From: Styela clava
Taxonomy: Eukaryota; Chordata; Ascidiacea; Stolidobranchia; Styelidae
Assembly (NCBI RefSeq): GCF_964204865.1
Contig: NC_135251.1
Location: 22,196,001 to 22,260,000, forward strand
Reading direction: 5' to 3'
DNA length: 64,000 nucleotides
Shown here: positions 1-10,400 of the stretch, piece after piece
How the letters are laid out: every line of letters begins with the position of its first letter
Numbering within the stretch: the stretch's first letter is position 1
Program-made: the position numbers and the translations under genes
Notes under the pieces: generated by a model
Told to the model about the DNA's origin: nothing
The model's input: only the letters and a program-made list of their open reading frames with translations
The model's database searches: none

Positions 1-349
1 TTTATAAAAACAAACAGTGTAACAGCGCTACACAGCAAGTCTTGTTGTTTACGGCACAAGCCATTAAAAGAAAACGATGGCGCAGATTCATTTACAAACA
101 TAGCTGATATTTTCTTCATAAGCGTCAGAATATTTCAAAGTAAACAGTTTATCATAGTCAAGCAATCATGATGTTTTTCTCGCATTGATCAAGTTTCAAC
201 AAACTCTTTCTTCGTTTATAATAAGACACTATTCCATTTAAACAAAACGATTGCGCAGATCTTCTCACGCAGTTTTATTATCTAATTATTCACGGTAACT
301 CACTTCATCACGCTGAGGTCTTATCGATCAAGAGAGCGGAAATGCACCA
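1..349. other. Non-coding stretch, no gene seen
   Basis: No coding region or RNA gene is recognisable. Two loosely similar segments, near 70-95 and 240-265, share the wording AACGAT.GCGCAGAT. They may be outlying diverged copies of the minisatellite that begins at about 350. Confidence 0.4.
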
Positions 350-640
350 TAAAGGCTCATAAAGTAATAACGCGATTTTTCTCTTTCCCCAGTTCGCCGA
401 AGTCTTATCGATTATACAAGCGATTCCACCACCGTTTAAACAACAACGCGACAAGCGATTCCACCCCGTTAAAACAATAACGCGATTTTTCTCTCTCCCA
501 AATATGACGAAATCAATTAAAGAGCGAAAATTAAACAATAGCGCGATTTTTCTCTCTCCCAATTCCTCGAAGTCTTATCAATTAAAGGGCGAAAATTAAA
601 CAATAGCGCGATTTTTCTCTCTCCCAATTCTCATGTCAAG
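350..640. repeat. Degenerate minisatellite, about 61-65 bp unit
   Basis: The core AACAATARCGCGATTTTTCT recurs at 473, 534 and 599, with a more diverged copy near 363. Spacing between the good copies is 61 and 65 bp. Each unit also carries a TCTTATCAATTAAAG-like segment. The small minus-strand ORF across it is simply the repeat read in frame and is not called a gene. Confidence 0.75.
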
Positions 641-737
641 GTCTTATCAAGCGAGAGAGAAACACCCCTGACCCCTCTAGCGAATACTCTAATACCTTAC
701 CGAAAAAGTGAACATGTCCTGTCCATGTAGAGCAATG

Positions 738-801
738 TGGATGTGGAGTAAGAGCATTGTGGAGTATTGTGGAGTATTTGTGGAGTATTGTGGAGTAATT
801 T
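738..801. repeat. Short tandem repeat, GTGGAGTATT type
   Basis: A run of 10-12 bp units of the form GTGGAGTATT(T) occurs four to five times in a row, with one GTGGAGTAAG variant upstream. It is a simple low-order tandem repeat at the edge of the BEL gag remnant. Confidence 0.7.
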
Positions 802-2095
802 ACCAATTCTGGACAACATCATATACTACTTGCTATCACCACTTGTTGAATTGGAATTTGCATAAATTCTCTTCTTTTGAGGGTGTTTAGCCTTTTCCCT
901 CTCTTTATGAGCTCTCATAGTTTTGCCCATTGATGGGCACCCTTTAAAAGATGTTCAAATTATAATTCAATGTTTCTGTTCTCATAATCTGTTGCCTCTT
1001 CTTCCCATTTATTATGGTACTTTAGGGGTAATCTACATGAAAGTTGTGCAATATTGTCGAAATTATTTAGATCTGAATATTGCTTCCAATGCGACAGCGT
1101 TAGGTAACATTCTTCCATTTTATGAGAAAGATCCAGAAGACTATCTCGATCATCTGGTTTCAACATTGGACCATGTACTAACTCTTCCATATAAGTTCTG
1201 GCAATCGACAATGGTCTTCCATAAGCCTCTCTCAAGAGTCTCTTTGCTAAAGTCAATCCTTCTGTAGGCGGATATACAGAACATTGACAAATCAATTCTC
1301 TTGATTTACCTTTGCAAAATTATTGCAAGTAAGTAAGTCTCAGATTGTCATCTGAAATCTTGTTCTCAATATTTATCTTGAAACTATTCATGAATCTTGT
1401 ATATTCTTCATGAGAACCATGAAACCAAAGTAAGTCAGGCTTAGGTAAATCTACCATGTCACGCATTGTAGATGTCATGGTAGCAAGAATAGAGCCAACA
1501 TCTTGTGATTGCATATTTATTATTACCTGACTCACAAAATTGACCTGTCTCGTTTCACCTTGTCTAGGTTGAGATGCTTGATTAACGGGATTCATCTCTT
1601 TCGTAATCACTTTCTGGACCGGATCCAAGGTTAATCTAACTTGTGGCTCTCTAGGAGGCACAATACAATTGGTTTGACCAACTTGAAATGTGTTTACTTC
1701 AGCTTGTGCTTCTTCACATTCGACCAATCGAGCTATCGGTGGTACAGAATTCATTTCTTGAAACTGGACTTCTTCTTTGCGATTAGAGCTTCTTTCCCAC
1801 ACTTCCGCTCAACACAAGCGGCTTGATGTTCGCGTATAGCTTCTAATCGTCTTATTTCCGTCTCTGATGCTGATTTTATCTCTTCAGCACGCTGCTTCTC
1901 TGACAGCTGCTGAATTTTAATTTTGCAAGTTCCCTGACAGCTATAGCTTCAGTTTTCTTGTAACTGGAACTTGTACTTCTATAACTCGATGCTGCTCTGG
2001 CAGATCGAGGTCTTGATATGTTAGATGATTTTCCTCTAGCCACAGATTGTGGTTTTGATGGAGGATTCTCAACGATTTGTGTGCTTTCTTGCTTG

Positions 2096-2405
2096 TGAGG
2101 TAGTAATTATTCCGCGTGTTTTTGATGCTTTTGTTTTCTTGTTTTTGTAATTTGTTTTGATTATTGCAGTGTTACATAATGATTTAACGCCGAACGCAAG
2201 AATGAAAAGGGATCGTCTGCCACGTTCTGGGCGGTGACAGACAGTCATGGTTTGAGTTTCGCGTGAGAGGATGATTTCTGTTTGAGTTCTAGCTGTCCAT
2301 TTTAAGCTGTTTTGATTAAAAGAATAAAGCCGCAGTCGAACCTTGGATCTTCTGTTTTTATCGTGGCAGATGTTTAGTAAAGTATAGGAAGAAAAAGCTG
2401 CTACA
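2096..2405 (+). repeat. 5' LTR of the small LTR element
   Basis: This is a direct-repeat partner of 3891-4199. Both contain TTTAACGCCGAACGC and CCACGTTCTGGGCGGTGACA. The LTR ends GCTGCTACA before the putative primer-binding site. An AATAAA lies within it near 2322. Confidence 0.85.
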
Positions 2406-2602
2406 AAATTGGCGAAAACGCCAGAATCAATAATTTGTGCGAATTATTGATATAACGAAACGAAAAGGAACTTTTTATTGGCACCTTCACGAGGGGGGTG
2501 ATTTTGACGAATTTATAAGAAGAGTTCAGTACTCGATGTAATAAGACAAAAACAAATTCTTTATTGGCGATTCGTAATTTAACTTCTGGACAGTGTCTCA
2601 TC

Positions 2603-3112
2603 ATGACGTACACCTCTTTTACTGCAGAAGGCCTCTATATTCCGAAAGAGGAACATGTGAATGATGTGATAAATTATATTATCAGCGAGGTTGGTGAACA
2701 TGTTCATCTTAATGGTCGTATGGGACGTTGTGGAAATTCGGAAATGTATCAAATTTATGGTCCGGTTGTTCGTGAAGTTTCTCGCGCATGTACAGACAGA
2801 TAGCAGGAAGTTCTTGACTGCATGGATAATGGCATACTACATGATATTAAGGGTCGTACAAATACTTCGTTGTATTGCTATGTCAAAGGTAGCAAATTTA
2901 TGATCCGGTTGTTCGTGAAGTTTCTCGCGCATGTACAGCAGGAACTTCCTGACTGCATGGGTAATGGCATACTACATGATATTAAAGGTCGTATAAATAC
3001 TTCGTTGTATGGCCACGTCAAAGGTAGCAAATTTATGGTCCGGTTGTTCGTGAAGTTTCTCGCGCATGCACAGCAGGAAGTTCCTGACTGCATGGTCAGT
3101 AGCATATCATGA
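2603..3112 (+). CDS. Unrecognised internal ORFs of the small LTR element
   Basis: I do not recognise this product. One frame runs 2603-2803 (ATG, starts MTYTSFTAEG) and a second runs 2822-3112 from its own ATG. A third open piece ends near 3290. The 2822-3112 ORF contains a 45-residue unit repeated in frame (key residues DCM.NGILHDIKGR and SLY..VKGSKFM.RLFVKFLAH), created by a 135-bp tandem repeat. The open pieces sit in different frames, so they may be remnants of one longer protein. No zinc knuckle, RT or protease motif is visible, so this is not an ordinary gag or pol. It may be a captured host fragment or a non-coding spacer that happens to be open. Confidence 0.25.
2751..3090 (+). repeat. 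Tandem repeat, about 135-143 bp, inside the small LTR element
   Basis: AAATTTATG.TCCGGTTGTTC recurs at 2751, 2894 and 3029, giving spacings of 143 and 135 bp. About two and a half copies are present. The 8-bp difference is a short CAGACAGA-type insertion in the first unit. Confidence 0.85.
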
Positions 3113-3890
3113 AGGTGCTATGGATACCAGTTTTAATCCGAAGGATGGGAAGTTTGGTACTCGGGACCAAAGGAGAACTATTGTCGTGCCAATGGAGACA
3201 CTCTACTAGATTACGTCGATGACAGAGTAGCTTCTACGTCAAACCTCAATAGAAAGGGCGGTGGCTTTGATGATGATAATTGGGAGTAAAACCTGCATCT
3301 ATTGATATGCATATTCTGATGTAAATAGATTTTTGAGCGCTGTCGAAATTCAGACATATCATGAGTTATCATGAATCGTTTTATGTTATCAACGGGGGCA
3401 TGTTTCAGCCCTTTGATTACGTTATGGTCGCTTCATAACTGAAATGAGCTGAACTATATTCTTGTTGTGAATAAGTTTATAATTTGAGTTGTGTTAAGGT
3501 GTTTTAACCAAGTTCTCGTGACCTAAAATGACCGCGAATTCATTTTAACTGTTTTTATACGACTTGTGTAGTTTTGTTGTTCACGAGTGTTCAGATTTTA
3601 AATTCATAAGTAGTCTAATTCTAGTGTATATATATGTAAAGCACTAGTTTCCTATTTCGTTTTGAAGAGGATTTTTGTGTTTGGTTCACTCTTGTTGTAC
3701 CCCTGTTTGTACATTTTTTTGTGTTTATCAAGCATGATAGGGAGGGGATATGTGTATGGCACTAGTTTTTTTTTAATTTCGTTTGGAGTCTGATCTTTGT
3801 GTGACTTTAGTATTTGAGTCTTAGTATTTTTTGATATTTTGTGTGTACAGCATGACCAGGAGGTCATGACATTTTAAGGGAGGAACTGTG

Positions 3891-4199
3891 TGATAGTAAT
3901 TATTCCGCGTGTTTTTGATGCTTTTGTTTTCTAGTTTTTGTAATTTGTTTTGAATATTGCTGTGTTACGTAATGATTTAACGCCGAACGCGAGGATGAGA
4001 AGAGATCGTCTGCCACGTTCTGGGCGGTGACAGACAGTCATGGTTTGTGTTTCGCGTGAGAGATTCAATATCTGTTTGAGTTCTAGCTGTCCATTTTAAG
4101 CGGTTTTTATTAAAAGAATAAAGCCGCAGTCGAACCTCGGATCTTCTGTTTTTATCGTGACAGATGTTTTGTAAAGTATAGGAAGAAAAAGCTGCGACA
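3891..4199 (+). repeat. 3' LTR of the small LTR element
   Basis: This is the direct-repeat partner of 2096-2405. It is preceded by the polypurine tract AAGGGAGGAAC and followed by the CTTG target duplication at 4200-4203. Confidence 0.85.
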
Positions 4200-4492
4200 C
4201 TTGGAAAGCCACTCTTCCACACGTGCTTTGAACTCTTCATATCCATAACTTTCTCTATGGAAAGATTCTTTAGCTACTCTTTGAGCCTCGCCATCTACTG
4301 GAAGTTCTGCAACATGTATTTCATAAGCTTTAGAATACTCCACAAACATTGCATCCATTTCTTTTACTTGATTGATTGTAGAATCTCCTTATTTTTTGGA
4401 TTCAACATCAATTCTTCTGCTGATCTATACTGGCCATTCAGATCAGCCAATAAACTTTCCAGTTCTTCTTGTGAAACTGGTTTTGCAGCCAT

Positions 4493-4900
4493 TTCGCCTT
4501 TTAAGTGACCTTCTTCACTTAATCTGAAATCAATTGAAAAGTTCGATATCTTTTAATTGCTGCTTTCAATACTCTGGTTTAATTTCGAAAATAGAAGCTT
4601 CAGTATTCCTGCATTCGAAAACTTTAATGTTGCGCTCGATACTGTGTAGTCTGGTTACTTCCCACGCACATTATAAGATTGGAGACCTCATAAACGAGAA
4701 ACGTAGAACGTAAAGAAACGGTTTTCTGCCAAAATAATAGATAAAACTAAATAGCTTATATGGCACAATTAATCGAATATAGAGGACTTGCACGGGTCAC
4801 GTGACTTTGTTTACTGGACGGCAAAAAAACAAAAACGTCCAGCTGGCTCCTGTCAGTTGCAAGTCGGATTATACGTTTCCGTTTTGTTTGGCTGTTGAAA
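4493..4900. other. Non-coding stretch between gag remnant and THAP remnant
   Basis: No gene is seen. It lies immediately upstream (minus-strand sense) of the decayed BEL gag start, so it may include that element's leader or LTR. No second LTR copy could be found to prove this. Confidence 0.4.
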
Positions 4901-5150
4901 ATGGTTATTTCGTATTGTTCCGTTGGCTGTACGTATAGTATAGACAACGAAATAGATCTTCAGTTATATTCCACTGTTTCCAAAAGATCCGGAACGTCGC
5001 CTTATGTGGATATCATCTACTGCTGTATTGGCAGGACTGCTTGGTGTCAAGTCCAGAAATCATCTTTCTTGTGTTTCACTGTTTGCGGACAGCACTTCGA
5101 GTGATAATGTGCCGTCATCAATTTCTTTAAATATTCATAAGCTCCCTCAT
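4901..5150 (+). pseudogene. Frameshifted THAP-domain remnant
   Basis: ATG at 4901 opens MVISYCSVGCTYS, the usual start of a THAP zinc finger with its first two zinc cysteines. A +1 shift near 4955 brings in PLFPKDPERRLMWIS, the conserved Phe-Pro-Lys and Trp-Ile core. The original frame then supplies VCGQHFE near 5085-5105, the C-x2-H-F pair that completes the C2CH site, followed out of frame by SDNVPSSI. Every landmark is in the right order and spacing (about 60 residues), but at least two frameshifts break the reading. THAP domains occur in host transcription factors and in P-element-like and related transposases. The transposon-rich surroundings favour the transposon origin. A spliced functional gene is not excluded but no splice sites explain the shifts. 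Confidence 0.65.
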
Positions 5151-6074
5151 TTTAATGGAAAGCAGATGACAAACTACTGTTATTGTTGGGCCTAGGCGTG
5201 GGCCTACTTGCAGACTTGACTTGTGTAAGGAATTAATCATCAATTGCCATAAGGTATTGTTTCCCTAGATGCTTCATAGTGGGTACCCCGTCCGACCTGT
5301 AGAACCTGCAGTTTTCATGAGCGACTTGATGACAGCTCTTTTCTTGTCTTATGCTTCATTGTTACAGTGAGTTACTTTTGCGTTTCGTTTCACTGTGTTT
5401 GTAGCCAACAAAGTAATTTATGTGTATATATCCGTCTTTTTTTCTATACCTATCTATTCCGTATATGCAGTTACATAATCATATATATATAAGGGAATCT
5501 GAATCTTTCGAGGCACAGCGAGTAAAAAGTAAATTATTTCACAATTTCTATCACTTAAATAAGAAAGAGGAAGATATGAAAGTCATTAGTCAAGCATTTA
5601 TTCTTATTTTACAAATTTCCTCTGGGGTTCTCCGTCCACGTCAAATAGTCTTATTTCTGCAAATATTGCGCCACCAAAGTTAGTCTGTATTTGATATGCA
5701 GCATTTGAAACTTTAAATATAAAGATTTTTGCGTGGGTCTACGGTTTGTAAATTGATTTTCGTGGCCATACTGTGAGATCAACCAAGACTTGAAGCCCAT
5801 GATACGTAGTATATCGTTAATTTGTTACCAGTTGTTGTTTGTTTGATGCTCTTATTCACCATTACTACCATTAATTAATAAAAATGATTTCAGTGTAGTG
5901 ATTCCATTATACGTGGCTGACTAATTATATGTGGCTGACTAACACATAAAAACGCTATGGCGATAGGAAGTAAAATAATACATAATAAAATTAGGCTTTT
6001 CAAGAACTCATTCTTAAATATATTTAAAGTGAGTAAATGCGGGATGTTTTGATCACTTTCGGGTTTTCTCTGAC
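5151..6074. other. Non-coding stretch, no gene seen
   Basis: AT-rich sequence with no convincing coding region, RNA gene or repeat structure. Short ORFs here lack family resemblance and are not reported. Confidence 0.4.
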
Positions 6075-6180
6075 TTAGGGTTGGATTATCCGGATAGCGG
6101 TTAACCGGATAACCCAGAGGTATTTTGCAATCTGATATCCGGATATTATTGTGACGGTTAACCGGATAATAGAGCAGTAT
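6075..6180 (+). repeat. hAT-like terminal/subterminal repeat, left
   Basis: It starts TTAGGGTTGGATTATCCGG and carries clustered palindromic subterminal motifs (TATCCGGATA, GGTTAACCGGATA twice). The same features appear in inverted orientation at 15780-15870. Subterminal motif clusters next to a TAGGG-type end are typical of hAT elements. Confidence 0.55.
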
Positions 6181-6740
6181 AAATAATGCATATGCGCATT
6201 GGTGATTTTTATATTTTTTGTTGAGTGGCCACTGACATCTCTCAGAGCATATAATATCAACTTATATCCACACTACTCTGCTTATATTTTAGCCATTCGC
6301 GTAATGCTGGAGTGAACTCGACTATTAGATCACAAAACACGCCGAACAAATGTTACAGAAGAGCTCGACTTACGTTAAAATAAAAGCACTTCTACTCTAG
6401 ATATTAAAATGCGTGTAAGCTGCACGAATAAATCCAGTTTCGTATTTTTGCGACCTTTCGAGTTTATCAAATTTGAGCTCTTGATTTATGAGCCAGTGAT
6501 AGATAAAACAAAACGCCCTTCTAGGCGCTGTTGAATTGCCATCGTATTTACTGAATTTGCAACAAGCTTAATTTTTCACGGAATGTAAATTATCAAATTA
6601 AAACTGGCATAATGCCGATGTTAATTCTCCAAATAATCACGCGACGCGGAAGAAAACGATCGACGACGATAACCAAATTAGTCTGTAAAATTCGACCGCC
6701 TTTATTAGTGACGTTTTCGGAAATTTTAAAAAGAGGAGGG
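6181..6740. other. Interior of the putative hAT-like element, no gene seen
   Basis: Lies between the left hAT-like end and the BEL insertion. No transposase fragment or other coding region was recognised. Confidence 0.35.
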
Positions 6741-6745
6741 GGAAG

Positions 6746-7216
6746 TGTAGCGGTCATGATTCTAAACGGTGACCGCTATTATTATAACTAAACTGGCAAC
6801 GGTAACTTAGGGCATTGAACCCTGACCAGTTTGGTGTTGGCGGGATCTCTTTCGGCGTGAGCCGCTTGGAGGTAGGACGTATAAATTTGTATCTTAATCA
6901 ATCGGGGGACTTTTGGTATTATTAATTAGGCGTAGTTTAAATTTACATCATATAATTCTATTTTCCTGTTTCATATAGTTATTATTGGTCCCTCCTGTGT
7001 AATAGCACTGTATTTTACCGGATTACTGTTTGACAACTATTTCATCATTATTTGACTACTATTTTGACTCAACAATAAACATCTTTGGACAATCGTTTCG
7101 AACTTTGAAAGGAACTCAGACAGAACCGCGTCATCAAAAATAAAGTGCCTGTACGATCTATTTATTCCAATCACCCTAACGAGCACATCGCCATCGTATG
7201 GTGCTGAGCCGTTATA
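6746..7216 (+). repeat. 5' LTR of the BEL/Pao element
   Basis: Begins TGTAGCGGTCATG and ends GAGCCGTTATA; the last base is ambiguous because the next base equals the target-site G. It contains a TATA-like box TATAAAT at 6880-6886 and polyadenylation signals AATAAA at 7074-7079 and 7139-7144, matching a U3-R-U5 layout. A short inverted repeat (AGCGGTCA / TGACCGCT) sits at its start. Confidence 0.96.
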
Positions 7217-7241
7217 GTAAAATACATATCTCTCGGGAGGA

Positions 7242-7335
7242 CATTGTCAAAATCTGCAAGTGTTGCAGTAAAGTATTGTGGGGTGTACCCACAGACCCAA
7301 CACATTGTCAAAGTCTGCAAGTGTTGCAGCAAAAC
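7242..7335 (+). repeat. 61-bp tandem repeat in the BEL leader
   Basis: ACATTGTCAAARTCTGCAAG followed by TGTTGCAGYAAA occurs at 7242 and 7302. It lies between the 5' LTR and the polyprotein start. No clear TGG-starting primer-binding site directly abuts the LTR; the first such sequence, TGGGGTG, is at 7279. Confidence 0.8.
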
Positions 7336-7422
7336 GTCATATAATCAGTAATTTGTGCTGCTGAGAAGGCCGTGTAGGCCTATTGTAATCAGCTGCAATT
7401 AGATACCGTAACGACCAACACC

Positions 7423-10400
7423 ATGTCAACAAAATCTAGAGAAAGTCAAATTACTGATATAAAAGATGATTTGGATTCCTTGTCACCATGTGAAACTTTA
7501 AAAAGCAAACCAATTAAAATGTTCTCTGCTGCTGACAAGTCCGGCTCTAGGCCTACTAGCAGTGAAAATAGCTCTAGCGTCCAACTAGACCAAGGCACAA
7601 GAAATAGTGACTCGTTGAAAGCAGCCTTCACTGAAATGGAGAATGACATTTTAGAAGCCATAGCCGACTGCAAATTGTCTTTCGTCACCTGCAAAGATGG
7701 TTCTGGAATTCAAGCGGTGTTTCCAAAACTAGTGCAGTATAAGTCAAGTTTATCTTCAATTGTCAAGGATATGAAGAACATTTTATTGGAGACTGATTTG
7801 ATTAATTTCACACGTCGTTATCAACAATGTATTGAAAATATTATACAAGTTTCTGAAACTGCTAGTGCGAAAATATTAGAACTAGATGAACGATCCCAAT
7901 GTTCTCAATCATCTCGCCCAACTTCAAAGCGGCATCGTTCTGCTCGAACTGTAAGCAGCGTGAAATCAACAATGTCTGGGGAAAGCAAAGTTTCAAGCAA
8001 AAAAGAATTCTTCGACTTGCAAAAAGATGTGGCAGCAATGGAGGCTACGAAAGGCATTCGTAAACAGCAATTTGATCTTCAGATTCAAAAAGAGATAGCG
8101 GAGAAAAAAGCCAGGGCGCTAGTTTGTCTTCAAGCTGAAGAGGCCGAAAATCCTTTCAGTGTTGATGTGGATCTAATGAGAGGTGCAAATAATTATTTCA
8201 ATTCAAATAATAGTTGTTTTAATGCAAATTCAAAATCATCTCCTATTTTAAATGAGGCCCCAGCGTGCATGGTTATTGATCCTCAAATTGAGCTAAATAA
8301 TTCAGATATTTCTAATCATGATCAAGTTTCATCCACTGTTGTTGATATTCCCTGCCAAGCATCGAGCTATAGTCCTGTAATCAATCCCCGACTGCCCATT
8401 ACTAATGTTAGTGCTTCCCAAGAGGCCGTTTCCACTGGTATTGTAAATGTTGGTAGCTTTTCCTTGCCACCCCCTAATGTGAATTCATTCCCATCAGTGC
8501 CTACTGTTTCTAATGTATCACAAAATGTTTTTAATGTATCCAGAGTTGCTAGTGCTCCTTTTAACTGTTGTACACAAACCACCACTGTGTCTGCCAATTC
8601 AGGCAGCTTACCAACTCATTGTAATGATAATAATATCTCTGTTCCCACTGTGAATAGTGCTGCTCTTCCTCCACAAACCTGCAATCTTTCCCATGACATG
8701 ACCAATTTAATGAGTAATATTTTATCAGTCCAAAGGGCTCCTGTAGCCAAAGTTAGGGTGTTTGATGGGGATCCATTGCAATATCCACAATGGGAGAGCT
8801 CATTTAAAAAGCTAGTCGAGCAAAGGTTGCTTGATGACGCAGATAAAATGAATCTGCTTGAACGTCACTTGACAGGTGAACCCAAAAGTATGGTTGAAGG
8901 TTTGTTTTTATTACAATCCGAGAATTCTTATGAAAGAGCTAAAAAGGCCCTAAAAGATCGCTATGGTGATGACAGTGTCATTAGTGTAGCCTTTAGAACA
9001 AAACTGGCATCATGGCCTAAAATTGGTCCAAATGATATAAAAGGCATGTTGGCATTTTCTGATTTCCTTCAGCAAATTGTTGAGGTTAAAAAGGTTGTAG
9101 AGGATTTAAAAATTCTCGATTTTCCCTCAGAGCTATGTGTGTTAATCAAAAGAGTTTTGCCCTCTTCATTGTTTAACAGGTGGAAAGAGTCAGTTTATGA
9201 ATGGAAGTGTAAGTTTAATGTAAACACATCTGATAACTTGAAGGTAAACTGCCCCAAATACCCTCCATTTGAGGAGTTTGCAAAATTTATTTTAAAGCGT
9301 GCCTCAGTGATGCATTGTCCTGAGATGACAGTTTTTGATGAGAATCTCAACCCGTCCAAGTATAATACTGAGCAAAATAGTAAGTCTAATCATTCGAGAT
9401 ATGGTCATCGAATGAATAAAAATTCCTTTAGCACTAATGTTTCACGAGATAGTTGCTTGCATTGTAATGGGTCTCACAAAATTGGTGATTGTCAAACATT
9501 CTTACGAATTTCTTTGGTAAAAAGAAGGAAACTGTTCTGGGATAATTTTTTATGTTACTCTTGTGGAGTGAAAATGTCCAAGGGTCATAGTGCAAAGTCA
9601 TGCAAAAACGTGGCTTCTTGCAGAAAGTGCAATAAGGGCCATTTGACATGTTTTCATGTTGACAATAAGCCAGAACAGACTGAAAGTAACCAATCTTTCT
9701 GTTCTGAAGTATGCTCAATAGTTGACCAACATGATGGTGTAGACCAATCCATGATTATCCCAGTATGGGTCAAAGGTAACACTTCAAAAGAAGTGTTATG
9801 TTACTGTCTGCTTGATGGCCAGTCTAATACAAGTTTTATCACAGGTGAGTTGCAACAGCAACTGGGGTTAAAGGGTGTTGACACCCAGATATCATTATCC
9901 ACTATGTCCAGCCGTAATGACTTAATTCAGTGCAAGGTTTTTAAAAATATTCAAGTCTCTAGTTATGATCATAAAGATATTATATCTGTTCCCAGAGCAT
10001 ATACCCGAGATGAGATCCCTGTCAAGAGATCTCAAATTCCTAAATCTGAAGTCTGCAAAAAGTGGAAACATCTAGCTGATGTAGCCAAGCACTTAATGCC
10101 ATATATGCCAGATCTCCCTGTTTCTATGCTTATAGGCAGCAATGCACCAAATGCTATCAGACCTCGAGATATAATAGCCGGCCTAGAAACTGAGCCATAT
10201 GCTCAAAGATCCATACTTGGATGGGGTGTTGTTGGGAAAGTTTGCCATGGTGATGATGATTGCTATGTAAGTCATAGGATGCTAGCATGTGGTGCTACTT
10301 CCAAAGTCGATCCCGGGGAGAAGTTTGTCTTCTCTACTAAAGTAAAAGAAGTATTATTTCCCAATCAGGTGTGTTCGATGTTTAATGCTGATTTTGTTGA

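Larger units (their letters stand above)
2096..4199 (+). mobile_element. Non-autonomous LTR retrotransposon (about 2.1 kb)
   Basis: Two direct repeats of about 310 bp (2096-2405 and 3891-4199) begin TGA and end ACA. They flank 1.5 kb of internal DNA. A target-site duplication CTTG lies at 2092-2095 and 4200-4203. A primer-binding-site-like TGGCGAAAACGCC begins at 2410. A purine-rich tract (AAGGGAGGAAC) sits just before the 3' LTR. By eye the LTRs differ at about 6-7 percent of positions, so the insertion is old but younger than the gag remnant it interrupts. There is no protease, reverse transcriptase or integrase; it must have been mobilised in trans. LTR boundaries are uncertain by 2 bp because of a TGTG run. 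Confidence 0.85.
810..4492 (-). pseudogene. Decayed BEL/Pao gag, split by an LTR element
   Basis: Reading right to left, a gag-like frame starts with ATG at 4490-4492 (MAAKPVSQEELE) and shifts frame near 4365. It runs to about 4200, resumes at 2095 beyond the inserted LTR element, shifts again near 1920, and continues through 1802-1320 and 1295-960 to about 810. Visible pieces include a Ser/Arg-rich linker, a charged helical stretch (residues EIRRLEAIREHQA) and LPKPDLLWFHGSHEEYTRF. The last matches the position and style of FDGDPLQYPQWESSF in the intact BEL element at 7423. The later part (DDRDSLLDLSHKMEECY, LPLKYHNKWEEEA) follows the same BEL gag order. Stops and at least three frameshifts show it is dead. 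It belongs to a different subfamily from the intact copy. No protease, RT or integrase remains. Confidence 0.8.

Noticed and set aside
923..1267. Plus-strand ORF of 114 codons
   Set aside because: It is the opposite-strand shadow of the BEL gag remnant, whose minus-strand reading has recognisable gag motifs.
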